NCBI GenBank assembly: GCA_026692905.1
Contig: JAPLNL010000102.1
Coordinates: forward strand, 26,328-90,327
Reading direction: 5' to 3'
DNA: 64,000 nt
Source of the DNA: Planctomycetota bacterium
GTDB lineage: Bacteria > Planctomycetota > Planctomycetia > Pirellulales > Pirellulaceae
The notes under the pieces were generated by a model. The model was not told where the DNA came from, ran no database searches, and saw nothing but the letters and a program-made list of their open reading frames with translations. Positions within the stretch are counted from its first letter, which is position 1. Every line of letters starts with the position of its first letter. Below, piece after piece: positions 26,600 to 40,699 of the stretch. The translations under genes and the position numbers were made by a program.

Positions 26600-26651
26600 A
26601 GATTGACGTTGTTCTGGAATCAAAATTCGAAATAAAGCAGGTGAAAATATC

Positions 26652-27539
26652 GTGAGCGTTACCAAATTTAGAGTCACCCCTGTGATTGTATTGACAGCGT
26701 TGTTGACGACATCATTTGCGTTCCTTAACGCACAGGATATCAAGCGAGACATTCCGTACGCGACTCCGGCACACGCACGTCAAGTGCTCGATGTCGTTTC
26801 GCCCAAGGGAGCTAAAAACCTGCCGGTAGTTTTTTGGATTCATGGGGGGGGATGGCAGCAAGGGGACAAGGCAAACGTTCAGCTAAAGCCACAATGGTTC
26901 GTCGAGAATGGATATGTCTTTGTTTCCACCAACTATCGCTTGCTACCTGAAGTTGAAATGGAAACCATTGTTCGAGATGTAGCAAAATCCTTTGGGTGGG
27001 TTAGTGGCCATATTTCCGAATACGGAGGGGATGCAAAACGGATTTTCGTCATGGGCCATTCGGCGGGTGCTCAGCTTGCTGCTTTGATTTGTACCGACGA
27101 TCGCTATTTGAAAACGGAAGGAGTTTCGTTGAGTCAGATTGTTGGTTGCGTGCCTGTAGATGGAGATACCTTTGATATTCCAGCCATCATTTGGACGGCG
27201 GAGATGCGGCAGCTTGCTCATTCCATGCCCCAAGCGAAGTTTGGGCACCGAGAAAAATTTGGAAACGATCCAGAAAAGCATCGCAATTTTTCGGCGGTGA
27301 ACCATGTCGCCAGAGACAAACAAATTCCGCCATTTTTAATCCTTCACGTATCGGGTCATCCTGACACCTCGATTCAAGCGAATCGATTCGGATCGGTTCT
27401 GACCAATTCAGGCGTGTCCGCCAAGGTGTTCGGAGCTAAGGAAACGACACACAGCAAGATCAACGACGATCTTGGCGTGGCTGGAGATCCGACTTCAAAA
27501 GTGCTGCTAGAGTTCATGACACAATCGGTCAAACGGTGA
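26652..27539 (+). CDS. Secreted alpha/beta-hydrolase, carboxylesterase family
   Basis: 295 aa. Residues 1-27 look like a signal peptide ([12 protein letters not shown] then AQD). The oxyanion-hole motif HGGGW and the nucleophile elbow GHSAGAQ place it in the hormone-sensitive-lipase/esterase group. His in the late segment [10 protein letters not shown] is a likely catalytic His, and Asp may be in SGHPDTS. GTG 26652 follows AGGTG by 8 bp. The substrate is unknown. It stands alone after the island. Confidence 0.85.
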   Translation: MSVTKFRVTPVIVLTALLTTSFAFLNAQDIKRDIPYATPAHARQVLDVVSPKGAKNLPVVFWIHGGGWQQGDKANVQLKPQWFVENGYVFVSTNYRLLPEVEMETIVRDVAKSFGWVSGHISEYGGDAKRIFVMGHSAGAQLAALICTDDRYLKTEGVSLSQIVGCVPVDGDTFDIPAIIWTAEMRQLAHSMPQAKFGHREKFGNDPEKHRNFSAVNHVARDKQIPPFLILHVSGHPDTSIQANRFGSVLTNSGVSAKVFGAKETTHSKINDDLGVAGDPTSKVLLEFMTQSVKR

Positions 27540-27854
27540 TTCGTCGATCTACGCAAAGAATTAATTTTTTGGATTTTCGCGTTGCAGCATTAGCTGTTCT
27601 GAACCCGTTTTGTTCTTCACAGAAGAAGAAAGCATTGTTGCTGCGTCTTTAGGGCGGTTAAGACGACATTGTTTGGGTTTGGCTTCATTCGCAAAATGAC
27701 TCTTCGACTGCCTTAATTGCTGGCAATTTGAAAAGTAAGTTTGTTGCTCCTTGACTCCCTCAATTTGAGTGGGTATTCTTCGAATCGACAATGTTAATAC
27801 AGGAGCATTTAGATTAACAAAAGTAATAAAAGAGCTGCTAGCTCCCATGGAGCG
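27540..27854. other. Spacer upstream of the LysR gene
   Basis: 315 bp, AT-rich, no gene, hairpin or repeat recognised. It should contain the promoter of the LysR regulator. Confidence 0.4.
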
Positions 27855-28847
27855 GTGCACATTCGATCCCTCAAGGTTTTCTATGATGTTGTTCGTCGGC
27901 GAAGTTTTTCGCAGGCAGCAAGCGATCATGGGATGACTCAGAGTGCGGCTAGCCAAAGCGTCCAGCATTTGGAGGACTTTCTATCGGTCCAATTGATCGA
28001 TCGAACCAAGCGTCCGTTTGTTTTGACCGCCGAGGGGCAAAAATTCTACGATGGTTTGTCTGGCGTTTTGCGTCAGTTCGATTCGTTGGTGGATGAGGTG
28101 CGTATGGGTGATACGAGTTCAGGTGAAGAAGTGACAGGGCACGTCGTGGTTGCATCGATTTATTCGATCGGCTTGAGCTATATGCCCACCTTGGAGGAGA
28201 AATTTCAAAAGAATTGCCCCTCGGCCAGTTTTGCTTACCAGCTTGCTCATCCACATGAAGTTTACCGAATGGTCGAACAGGGAACGGTTGATTTTGGGAT
28301 GGTGAGCTACCCTGATCAAAATCATCCGTCATTACTGACCACGTTGTGGCGTCATGAGCCCATGATCTTGGTTGCATCGCCTCGGCATCGGCTTTCAACG
28401 CTCGGCCGAATCTCGCCCGAAGCGCTTTCGCAGGTTGGTTTGGTTGCCTTTGCGAGCAACTTGCGGATCCGTCAGGAGATCGACAAGGAGCTCCGTAACT
28501 TGGGTGTAACGATGCGAGTGGTTGTTGAACTTGATAACATCGATTCGGTCAAGCACGCTGCCATCGTGAACAGTGGTGTTGCATTCTTGCCGATGTTAAC
28601 AGTTCAGAGCGAGTTAGCATCGGGCTCGTTAAAAAGGATCCAATGCGATCGGCTTGAATTGACCCGACCTTTAGGAATCATTCAACGCAGAGAAGTGACG
28701 TTGAGCCGAGCCGCCCGAAGCTTCATGGACATTGTGATGAAAAATCGCGTTTGGGACCAAGAAAACGCCAAGCCGCCAGAAGACGGCAAATCGATGGAAG
28801 CAGATGTCGCGCAGAGCGAGTTGTCCACGCCAGAAAAATCTTCTTAA
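27855..28847 (+). CDS. LysR-family transcriptional regulator (CysB-like)
   Basis: 330 aa. The N-terminal winged helix is typical (SLKVFYDVVRRRSFSQAASDHGMTQSAASQSVQHLE, residues 4-39, with the recognition helix MTQSAASQSVQHLE). The effector domain spans about 95-300. The tail of about 30 residues is charged and probably unstructured. GTG 27855 is used because the HTH begins directly after it. It lies 77 bp upstream of gltB on the same strand, so control of glutamate synthase, as by GltC in Bacillus, is a fair guess; here, however, the regulator is co-oriented rather than divergent. Confidence 0.9.
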   Translation: MHIRSLKVFYDVVRRRSFSQAASDHGMTQSAASQSVQHLEDFLSVQLIDRTKRPFVLTAEGQKFYDGLSGVLRQFDSLVDEVRMGDTSSGEEVTGHVVVASIYSIGLSYMPTLEEKFQKNCPSASFAYQLAHPHEVYRMVEQGTVDFGMVSYPDQNHPSLLTTLWRHEPMILVASPRHRLSTLGRISPEALSQVGLVAFASNLRIRQEIDKELRNLGVTMRVVVELDNIDSVKHAAIVNSGVAFLPMLTVQSELASGSLKRIQCDRLELTRPLGIIQRREVTLSRAARSFMDIVMKNRVWDQENAKPPEDGKSMEADVAQSELSTPEKSS

Positions 28848-28924
28848 TTCGCAGCGCCACACACGTTGCTCTCTCTCAAACTACCGAACACTGAAAAAGA
28901 ATATTGGAATAGGACTTTACAAGC

Positions 28925-33481
<4,557 letters not shown>

Positions 33482-33486
33482 CGAGT

Positions 33487-33546
33487 CGTAGTTTGGGACC
33501 ATTGTCCCGAACTAATTAGCGGACGGGACGATGGTCCCATCCTACG
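33487..33546. repeat. Palindrome R9 in the gltB-gltD spacer
   Basis: CGTAGTTTGGGACCATTGTC and GACGATGGTCCCATCCTACG form inverted arms around about 20 nt. It is followed by two direct copies of ACTGACAACCAAAA (33588-33612). It could form an mRNA hairpin that alters the GltB:GltD ratio. Confidence 0.6.
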
Positions 33547-33637
33547 GTAGATTTAGGTATGCTGATCGCCTAAGGACAACTGACAACCAAAAACTGACAA
33601 CCAAAAACTAAAAACGGATAACTGATAAAGAACAAAC

Positions 33638-35140
33638 ATGGGAAAGCCAACTGGATTCAAAGAATTTGAGCGAAAGAAAGTGGAGTGGAGGCTGCCTATC
33701 GTTCGCGTCAACGATTACGGTGAAATCTATACCGAGCCAGCGGACGAGCAATTGCGAACGCAAGGTGCCCGATGCATGGACTGCGGTGTTCCGTTTTGTC
33801 AGTCCGCAACGGGATGTCCGATCGACAACTTAATCCCTGAGTGGAATGACTTGGTCTACCACGGGCGATGGCGAGAAGCGGTTGATCGATTGCACAAGAC
33901 AAACAACTTCCCAGAGTTTACCGGGCGGGTTTGTCCGGCGCCCTGCGAAGGTGCTTGCGTGCTAGGAATCACCAATCCACCGGTGACGATTAAGAACATT
34001 GAAAACGCGATCATCGACAGGGCTTTCGAAGAAGGCTGGGTCACGGCTTCAGCGCCCACAACTCGAACGGGAAAGAGCGTTGCGATTATCGGTAGCGGGC
34101 CTGCGGGACTAGCGGCTGCTGACCAGCTCAACAAGGCTGGCCACTCGGTCACCGTTTACGAGCGGGCAGATCGTATTGGAGGCTTGCTTACCTATGGTAT
34201 TCCCAACATGAAATTGGACAAAGGGGTTGTGCAGCGTCGATTGGATTTGATGGCTGCCGAAGGGGTTAAGTTTGTTACTGGTGCGAACGTCGGAGGAAAC
34301 GTCGATCCGAAGCAATTGATGGCAGAGAATCATGCCGTTTTACTTTCGACGGGGGCAACCAAGGCTCGCGATTTGCCGATTCCAGGCCGAGAGCTCAAAG
34401 GCGTTCACTTTGCCATGGAGTTTTTGACTGCGAATACGTCGAGCCTACTCGATAGCAATCACGCCGACGGCAAATTCATTTCAGCCAAAGGCAAGCGAGT
34501 GGTTGTGGTTGGTGGTGGAGATACGGGCTGCGATTGTATCGGCACTAGTTTGCGACATGGTTGCACCCAGTTAGTGAATTTCGAATTGATGGACAAACCA
34601 CCACAAGATCGCGCCTCCGATAATCCGTGGCCACAGTGGCCACGAACTTTCCGAGTGGACTATGGCCACGAAGAGGCCGAAGAGAAATTCGGTCGGGACC
34701 CCCGCGAATATTGCATTCTGAGCAAAGAGTTCATCGATGACGGTCATGGTAACGTAACTGGAATCAAGACAGTGCGAGTGCAATGGGTCAAGAAAGACGG
34801 CCGCATGACCATGGAAGAAGTGGCAGGAAGCGAAGAAGTCATCGGAGCCGATTTGGTTCTGTTAGCCATGGGCTTCTTAGGACCAGAAAGCACGGTGGCC
34901 GGTTCGCTAGGTGTTGAGCTTGATCCACGAAGCAATTACAAAGCCGAGCATGGCAAGTTTGAGACCAACGTCAAAGGTGTCTTTGCAGCAGGCGACTGCC
35001 GCCGCGGCCAATCTCTCGTTGTGTGGGCCATCAACGAGGGGCGAGGTGCGGCAAGAGCCATCGATATCTACTTGCAAGGGAGCAGCACGCTTCCTGCGCC
35101 GGGTTTAACGATGGGCTCGGCATTGTTGAGCGCGAGTTGA
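33638..35140 (+). CDS. gltD: Glutamate synthase small subunit
   Basis: NADPH-oxidising partner of GltB. 500 aa. The N-terminal Fe-S domain has CMDCGVPFC and [12 protein letters not shown]. The FAD motif [13 protein letters not shown] is near residue 151 and the NADPH motif [11 protein letters not shown] near residue 293. The C-terminal FAD contact is [18 protein letters not shown]. It is co-directional with gltB. Confidence 0.96.
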   Translation: MGKPTGFKEFERKKVEWRLPIVRVNDYGEIYTEPADEQLRTQGARCMDCGVPFCQSATGCPIDNLIPEWNDLVYHGRWREAVDRLHKTNNFPEFTGRVCPAPCEGACVLGITNPPVTIKNIENAIIDRAFEEGWVTASAPTTRTGKSVAIIGSGPAGLAAADQLNKAGHSVTVYERADRIGGLLTYGIPNMKLDKGVVQRRLDLMAAEGVKFVTGANVGGNVDPKQLMAENHAVLLSTGATKARDLPIPGRELKGVHFAMEFLTANTSSLLDSNHADGKFISAKGKRVVVVGGGDTGCDCIGTSLRHGCTQLVNFELMDKPPQDRASDNPWPQWPRTFRVDYGHEEAEEKFGRDPREYCILSKEFIDDGHGNVTGIKTVRVQWVKKDGRMTMEEVAGSEEVIGADLVLLAMGFLGPESTVAGSLGVELDPRSNYKAEHGKFETNVKGVFAAGDCRRGQSLVVWAINEGRGAARAIDIYLQGSSTLPAPGLTMGSALLSAS

Positions 35141-35387
35141 GTATTCAGAATTGTTTTTCTGGATCTGAATCCAACTATTTGTTGCGGGTTTGCAATAGGC
35201 TTGCACGACCAGTGTATTCCCTCGCCTTGGCTAGGGTGTAGTACACTTTTGGGTGCAGTGGGCTTTGGGGGTTCAGGCCCGAAGGGCTGGCACAACCTCT
35301 GCCGGGGGCGAAGGGATTTCATCCGTGGCTTACAAATGTCACTGCTCCGCAGTTAAGGCAATTTATCAAATCGACGCTACACCCCTG

Positions 35388-35665
35388 CGATTCAATCGCG
35401 AATGCGATGGCATCGATGGTGCATCCTTGCGATTCAATCGCGAATGCGATGATATTTTTCAGCCTGGGGTAAGTTCGCACCGCGAACGCAACCCCAGGTA
35501 CATCGGCCCCATTGGGAACCCGAGCTCTGAAGGAGCGGCATTGGTCGGTATGTCATACCACAATCAAACGCATTGATTGATCCATCATGCCAAGTCGATT
35601 TCGAGGGAATGCCGTCGCTTCGTGACTCTCCGGCAATCCGTTTTCGACGACCACGGATTTCATCC
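35388..35665. repeat. Left arm of a long inverted repeat pair (R5)
   Basis: It holds GCGATTCAATCGCGAATGCG twice, a CCTGGGGT...ACCCCAGG hairpin (35463-35499), and AATGCCGTCGCTTCGTGACT...CCACGGATTTCATCC (35609-35664). The same blocks occur inverted and in reverse order at 37858-38085. The rest of 35141-36055 carries no gene apart from the intron relic. Confidence 0.75.
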
Positions 35666-35905
35666 TCATCTTTACCCAGATCCTTGAACATCACATTCCA
35701 ATTACCTTGAGGTGGCCGACCCTCTCGTACTTTGGGGAAGGCAATAGCCATGTCGAACGCTAAAGGCAAGTCCGACGTGGACCCCACGGAGTCACGGTAA
35801 GAGCCGTATGCAGTAATTCTGCACGTACGGATCTGTGCGTGGGACGGCCAGCAATGGCCGTTCCTACCGCGATAAATCTGTCCAGAAATCTGGGTAAAGA
35901 TGAGG
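35664..35905. repeat. 18-bp perfect inverted repeat around the intron relic
   Basis: CCTCATCTTTACCCAGAT (35664-35681) and its exact inverse (35888-35905) frame the group II intron 3' relic and about 120 bp upstream of it. Confidence 0.75.
35801..35873 (+). mobile_element. Group II intron 3' relic (domains V and VI)
   Basis: Positions 35801-35833 fit a domain V: it opens GAGCCGTA, pairs with TACGGATC apart from one G-A opposition, has the two-base CG bulge, and a TGCAG/CTGCA upper stem. Then 35834-35873 folds as domain VI (ACGGCCA / TGGCCGT with loop GCAA) and ends GAT, the AY-type 3' boundary, with an unpaired A in the lower stem. No reverse transcriptase frame lies upstream, so only the 3' end survives. 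Confidence 0.6.
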
Positions 35906-36055
35906 TCGAAGGCCCCGGTCATTGAATGCGATGGAAGCACAAAGGCCTGAAAGGCCGACACACCAACATCCAAGGTAGGTGTTCAATTGATGTGTCAGCT
36001 CGCTGGGCTTAGGACAGTTGGCTTTCACGCTTCAGCCTACCGCAGTCTGATACCA

Positions 36056-37393
36056 TTACTTCCCGATGCAATAAAGTCGATCGCCGGTTCGCATAATGAT
36101 TTTGCCGTCCACGATCGCATAACCATATTGAGTTGGTCCGGAAAACATGGCTGCTGAGTTTCGACGCTCTTCGGTCGTTTCTTTTGCCGCCGCGGCTGGG
36201 TCTGGAGCGACTGCGTTCGGATCCCACAGCTCATTTTCGGAGATCACACGAAAGTCTTTGCCTGCGGCGATGATGGTGGTGAGACCATCTTTACCAAAGA
36301 AATAAACTTGATTCCCAACCCCATACGGGGTCGCCCAGCAAGACTGCTTGGTTCGTTCCTTGTAGTTCAGTTTGCCCGTCTCCAAATCAAAACAGTAGAT
36401 GAGGCCCGTTCGATTTACCCAATAAACGCACCCTTGATGCGCCATCGGCGAAGCCCACGATGGGGTGGCTTCTTCTGCTTTCCAAAGTACGTTAGCCTTC
36501 CATCCGTCAGATTCCCTTTTTACTTGCATCAATGCATTCGATTTCCGAGCTAGTTCAACGTTGCCACCATCTCGTCCTCCAGAGGCCGCGATCAAGAACT
36601 TGCCTGAGCCGAGCGAGACCGGAGTGCAACCGGTATTGCCACCGACATCGGTAAACGTCCACAAGAGCTTTCCGGTCGAGCAGTCATAGCCGTCGACGGA
36701 ACCAGCGGAGCTTACAACTACCTGTTCTGTGCCATCAATGGTATGTATCCCAGGAGAAGACCAACTGCTCCGTGGTGTGCGATCTTGTTTCCACACTTCT
36801 TTTCCCGTCTTCTTCTCCACTGCGACCAGATAGCTAGGTCCCTCATCGTCAACCAGGACAAAGAAGTGATCCTTATTTTGAACTGGTGAGCCGCTTAATC
36901 CGAACTTGTTTTTGAACTTGCCGTACTTGTCGGTGATGTTCGACTTCCAAAGTTCTTTTCCGAGATGATCGATAGCGACGATATCGCCGCTCTCAAAGAA
37001 AGTAACAACGCAGTTTTTGTCGACAACGGGAGTCGGAGCCGCTCGGCTTACATAGACACTGTTCTCAACGGGATCGGAATTCTTGAGCTTGTAATCCCAA
37101 AGCAACTTTCCTTCGCTGGCCGAGTAGCATTGGACATGATAATCATCCTTCTTCGGTCCATTCGTGCTGGTGAGGAACACTTTGTCACCCCATGAAACCG
37201 GACTCGATTGACCGTGACCTGGGGTTGCAACACTCCACAGAACTCCATCCTTGGGGGACCACTTTGTTGGCAGCTTTTCAGGATTTGAAATGATGGCTCC
37301 TTGGCCTAGGAACGCTGGCCATGAGGAATCACCATCCGGGATAACTGCGTAATTGGCAAGTAATGCAGCGAAAAGAAATAAAAAAACTGCCAT
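36056..37393 (-). CDS. PQQ-like beta-propeller repeat protein, secreted
   Basis: 445 aa. Residues 1-20 form a signal peptide (FLFLFAALLANYAV). Repeats with W-docking pattern (GKLLWDYK, GKELWKSN, GKEVWKQD, GKLLWTF, GKLNYKE) indicate an eight-bladed quinoprotein-alcohol-dehydrogenase-like propeller. Catalytic residues for PQQ oxidation are not evident, so it is probably a periplasmic binding or scaffold protein of the type abundant in planctomycetes. Both flanks carry inverted repeat arms. Confidence 0.85.
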   Translation of the reverse strand: MAVFLFLFAALLANYAVIPDGDSSWPAFLGQGAIISNPEKLPTKWSPKDGVLWSVATPGHGQSSPVSWGDKVFLTSTNGPKKDDYHVQCYSASEGKLLWDYKLKNSDPVENSVYVSRAAPTPVVDKNCVVTFFESGDIVAIDHLGKELWKSNITDKYGKFKNKFGLSGSPVQNKDHFFVLVDDEGPSYLVAVEKKTGKEVWKQDRTPRSSWSSPGIHTIDGTEQVVVSSAGSVDGYDCSTGKLLWTFTDVGGNTGCTPVSLGSGKFLIAASGGRDGGNVELARKSNALMQVKRESDGWKANVLWKAEEATPSWASPMAHQGCVYWVNRTGLIYCFDLETGKLNYKERTKQSCWATPYGVGNQVYFFGKDGLTTIIAAGKDFRVISENELWDPNAVAPDPAAAAKETTEERRNSAAMFSGPTQYGYAIVDGKIIMRTGDRLYCIGK

Positions 37394-37493
37394 CGGGATT
37401 CCTGTCTGAACCTTAAAAAGTGAAACGAAAACTTGGTTGGAGCATTCTAACGTTGAGATTGGGTTGGGAATATGCTAGGGAGGGCCACCGCAC

Positions 37494-37600
37494 TAAACAT
37501 GTTCCGAATGAGTTTACCTAGGCGATTCATCGCTTGGGAGGGTGAGGCTCCTGCCGAACCGTAACGTGGCTGGCTCGGCAGGAGCCATGCCCTCCCGGGC
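37494..37600. repeat. Repeat R8, copy 1
   Basis: GGGAGGGTGAGGCTCCTGCC and its inverse (GGCAGGAGCCATGCCCTCCC) form a hairpin, preceded by a conserved AACATGTTCCG...TTTACCTAGG...ATTCAT segment. The same unit, inverted, is at 63847-63953. Confidence 0.75.
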
Positions 37601-37627
37601 GTTTTACCAGGACTTGGCTTTGCAAAG

Positions 37628-37813
37628 ATGATTAAAGTGGTGGCGTACCGGCCGGTATTGACTCGCATGGTTGTTTCGGCTGGCCCACCTGCGAGCGACC
37701 AACATGGTGATCGAGAACAAAAGGTTGAGCAGCTTCGACAAGAATTGGAATCCATGCGGTCACAGTCCAAAGCGCTCGAAAAGCAGCTTCAAGAGATCTC
37801 GAAAGCAAAGTAG
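37628..37813 (+). CDS. Possible small protein with coiled-coil tail
   Basis: 61 aa from ATG 37628. Residues 29-59 (EQKVEQLRQELESMRSQSKA...) have heptad character and suggest a real, short coiled coil. The first half has no features. It could also be the 3' end of a gene disrupted by repeat R8, which lies immediately upstream. No family was recognised. Confidence 0.35.
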   Translation: MIKVVAYRPVLTRMVVSAGPPASDQHGDREQKVEQLRQELESMRSQSKALEKQLQEISKAK

Positions 37814-37857
37814 CCCGACGCTGGCCTTAACTGCGAAGCAGTGGCATTTGATAGCCA

Positions 37858-38085
37858 CGGATGAAATCCGTGGTCGGCCATGAACGGATCTTCTGAGAGT
37901 CGCGGAGCGACGGCATTCCAGCTGAATCTAATTTGCCTGAAGTTCGGCATTGCACTTGATTCACGGCCGATGGCGATCCTTCAGAGCTCCGAATCTATTG
38001 GGATGTTATACCTGGGGTTTCGTTCGCCAGCGAACTCACCCCAGGCCGAAAAATACCATCGCATTCGCGATTCAATCGCAGAACC
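37858..38085. repeat. Right arm of the long inverted repeat pair (R5)
   Basis: GGATGAAATCCGTGGTCG, CGCGGAGCGACGGCATTCC, TACCTGGGGT...ACCCCAGG and CGCATTCGCGATTCAATCGC occur in reverse order and orientation to 35388-35665, with PQQ-like gene 36056-37393 between them. Confidence 0.75.
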
Positions 38086-38114
38086 TGCTAACATCAACAG
38101 ATTATAGGGAGTAC

Positions 38115-38936
38115 TCAATAGATAATCGGGAGTACGCGGTTAAGCGAACCTGACTGACGCCCCATCAGATCGAGCGTCACAAACTGGAAACCAAGCAGTC
38201 GCATCTGATCATGGATTGCTGTCCGTAGACTGTGCTCGCAGGCCAACGCAATATCTTCGACGCTCAACTCCAGTCGCACCAAGTTGTCTGCGTGGAGTCG
38301 AACTCGAACATCGCGAAACCCGAGCGATGCTAAAAATAATTCTGCCTTTTCAATTTTGCCTAATCGATCGGGCGTCACAGACTGTCCGTAGGCAATACGA
38401 CTTGCAAGGCATGGCGATGCTGGTTTGTCTGCAACGGACAAACCAAAGTAGGCCGCCAAATCACGCACTTGTTGTTTATTAATACTGAGATTGACAAGAG
38501 GCGCCACGACGGAGTACTCCGCGGCTGCTTGTAAGCCTGGCCGATAATCTCCTAAGTCGTCTTGATTGGTACCGGACATAACGCATTGATAGTCGTTGGC
38601 ATCCGCCCAAGCTCTCAGCGTTCCATAAAGAGTTGATTTGCAAAAGTAGCAACGCCGAGCATCGTTGCGAACGTAGTCTTCGTTGAGGATTTCGTTCGTA
38701 GGGATCTCTTGATGCCGGATGCCAATTGCAGCCGCGACAGCCCTCGCGGATTGGAGATCAGACTCAGGCACAGCTTGACCGACGCCGGTGATGGCAACGG
38801 AGCGATCGGGGAGCGCACGGAAGGCAGCAGCGGCGACAACGGCACTATCGACCCCGCCTGAGAAAGCTATCACCACCGACGACTGTTTGGTAATCTCAAG
38901 AATTAGGGCGTCTGCCAAGTCTTCCGTAAGGCTCAT
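38115..38936 (-). CDS. larE: ATP-dependent sacrificial sulfur transferase LarE
   Basis: PP-loop enzyme that adenylates and thiolates the P2CMN precursor of the nickel-pincer cofactor of lactate racemase. 273 aa. The PP-loop motif SGGVDS is at residues 26-31. CYFCK near residue 97 and the Cys in KPASPCLASRIAYG, which aligns with the sulfur-donating Cys of single-Cys LarE, are present. No larA, larB or larC lies here, so they are elsewhere or the protein serves another thiolation. It follows the DUF6677-like gene by 32 bp on the same strand. Confidence 0.9.
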   Translation of the reverse strand: MSLTEDLADALILEITKQSSVVIAFSGGVDSAVVAAAAFRALPDRSVAITGVGQAVPESDLQSARAVAAAIGIRHQEIPTNEILNEDYVRNDARRCYFCKSTLYGTLRAWADANDYQCVMSGTNQDDLGDYRPGLQAAAEYSVVAPLVNLSINKQQVRDLAAYFGLSVADKPASPCLASRIAYGQSVTPDRLGKIEKAELFLASLGFRDVRVRLHADNLVRLELSVEDIALACEHSLRTAIHDQMRLLGFQFVTLDLMGRQSGSLNRVLPIIY

Positions 38937-38968
38937 TCGTCTACGACTCGAAGGTCCATCGACAACTC

Positions 38969-39523
38969 CTAAGTTTTCTTTTTTCGCCGCTCGTCCGCGG
39001 TCGGTAGGGGCATGGGACCGGCGTACGCATCGAAAATGGCGAGCAAGTTGAGTAAGCCAGCGACGGCCGTGTACAGCGAGCCCAGTTCAAAACCTGCAGA
39101 GGAAGAGAGATGCCATTCCGATAGCTCATCGCGGCTCGCCGGTGCGGCCATGAATCGGCCCCAACTCCACTTGTCTTCTTGGACAGGTACGAAACCGTTC
39201 TTTCTGTCGTTGCGATGGACCCAACCTTGGATGGCAGCAGGAAATGCAGGGATGCCAACGCACAATTGAGCAGGGAATTGGAGGCGATATTCATCTGGAT
39301 TCCAAGCAGCGTAAACCACTCTGCCCTGTCCGACAAAGAGGCCAAGGAAAAACAAGCTGAGGATGCAGACGGCATACAAATAGGCTTTGTTCCGTCGGCC
39401 TTGATAGTAATGGCCTGCTCCAGGAACGAGAAACGCCAACACAGCAGCAAAATAACGATTCTTGAGATGGATTTCGCAGTCATCTGCAAAGACAACGTGT
39501 CCGTTGTCGGCGGATTCACTCAT
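38969..39523 (-). CDS. DUF6677-like small membrane protein
   Basis: 184 aa. Residues about 24-40 (FAAVLAFLVPGAGHYYQG) recall the TM2-type start common in planctomycete DUF6677 proteins, with further hydrophobic stretches at about 45-65, 85-100 and 145-165. The central region (VHRNDRKNGFVPVQEDKW) is soluble. It has a charged C-terminus, RRKKKT. Function unknown. It may share a transcript with larE. Confidence 0.75.
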   Translation of the reverse strand: MSESADNGHVVFADDCEIHLKNRYFAAVLAFLVPGAGHYYQGRRNKAYLYAVCILSLFFLGLFVGQGRVVYAAWNPDEYRLQFPAQLCVGIPAFPAAIQGWVHRNDRKNGFVPVQEDKWSWGRFMAAPASRDELSEWHLSSSAGFELGSLYTAVAGLLNLLAIFDAYAGPMPLPTADERRKKKT

Positions 39524-39803
39524 TTCCGGGTCAATTCTTTTACGTTGGTTTTGGTTTCAAATGGCACTACTTTGCCAACTCAAGCAACTAATCATAACAT
39601 ACACGACGGCATTACGGCTACTTCAACTCATTGCAAAGAGCGACACACGCCGACCTCGCGACAACTCGTTTAAACCGCAACGCGATCGATAGCTTTTTCG
39701 TTTAGGTATCTCCATTATTTGGGAAAATCGCTGCACTTTGTGCTAATATGTCGGCTTCTTCCTTATTGCCACCCAAGTTCCACCTACCTCATATAGGACA
39801 CAC
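39524..39803. promoter_or_regulatory. Divergent spacer
   Basis: 280 bp between divergent starts of the DUF6677-like and beta-propeller genes; both promoters are expected here. No repeat was recognised. Confidence 0.35.
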
Positions 39804-40691
39804 ATGCTTCAACGAATTTCGACTCTTGGACTTTGGATTGCTGTTTCATTTGTTGCCCTCCAGACCGCTTCATTCGGCCAGCAAACGGGAAAGCCTCGCT
39901 CGCTTTTTGCAGCAGACTACGAAAAAAAGATCGCTGCTGTGGTCAAGCCAGATAACTCGCTCGGTCTTCAGATGCCCATTCAAGCGATTCACGACGCACA
40001 ACCACTGCCCAACGGGAATTGGCTCCTTCAAACGAATTTTACCGAAGTTGTGGAGGTGAATAGCGACGGCAAGGAAGTCTGGAAGTACAAACCCGCTCCC
40101 GAAAGTGGCAAAGCCGAAATTCATGCGTTTCGTCGGCTTGAGAGCGGCCTAACTATGGTCGCCGAAAGCGGAACAACTCGAATCATCGAAGTCAACCAAG
40201 ACGGAAAAATTGTGCATACGACACCGCTCAAAGTAAGTGTACCGAATCCGCACCGCGACACTCGTTTAGTTCGAATCACGCCAGCCGGAACCTACTTGGT
40301 TGCCCACGAAGGTGAAAAATGCGTTCGGGAATATGATCGCGAGGGGAAAATCGTTTGGGAGTACGAGGTCGGTTCGCAACTTTATAGCGCCGTTCGATTG
40401 GCCAACGGGAACACGCTGGTTGGTACCGGTGACGGCCATCGGGTTATTGAAGTTAACCAAGCAAAAGAAATTGTTTGGGAGCTCAAGGAGAACGAACTAG
40501 CTGGCGTTAAGCTCGCTTGGGTCACGATGGTGGACAGGTTGCCGAACGGCAATACCTGGATTGTGAATTGCCATGCGGGCCCAAACAATCCCCAAATCTT
40601 GGAAGTAACGCCCGAGAAAAAAGTCGTTTGGTCGTTCAAGGATTTCAAGAGATTCGGCAACGCCCTACCCGTAGCGATTGCGCTTGACTGA
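39804..40691 (+). CDS. Secreted beta-propeller (PQQ/NHL-like) protein
   Basis: 295 aa. It has a signal peptide (residues 1-27, ending TASFGQQ). At least five repeats of the type LPNGNWLLQT, ESGLTMVAES, PAGTYLVAHE, ANGNTLVGTG, PNGNTWIVN alternate with (E/V)VN-DGK-VW, indicating a six-bladed propeller of the arylsulfotransferase/PQQ-like kind. No catalytic His or Cys motif is seen; probably a periplasmic binding protein. AGGA stands 5 bp before ATG 39804. Confidence 0.8.
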   Translation: MLQRISTLGLWIAVSFVALQTASFGQQTGKPRSLFAADYEKKIAAVVKPDNSLGLQMPIQAIHDAQPLPNGNWLLQTNFTEVVEVNSDGKEVWKYKPAPESGKAEIHAFRRLESGLTMVAESGTTRIIEVNQDGKIVHTTPLKVSVPNPHRDTRLVRITPAGTYLVAHEGEKCVREYDREGKIVWEYEVGSQLYSAVRLANGNTLVGTGDGHRVIEVNQAKEIVWELKENELAGVKLAWVTMVDRLPNGNTWIVNCHAGPNNPQILEVTPEKKVVWSFKDFKRFGNALPVAIALD

Positions 40692-40699
40692 GAACTACC

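Noticed and set aside
35434..35973. 179-aa minus-strand frame
   Set aside because: It runs through the long repeat arm and the antisense of the intron relic; its residues reflect repeat sequence, not a protein.
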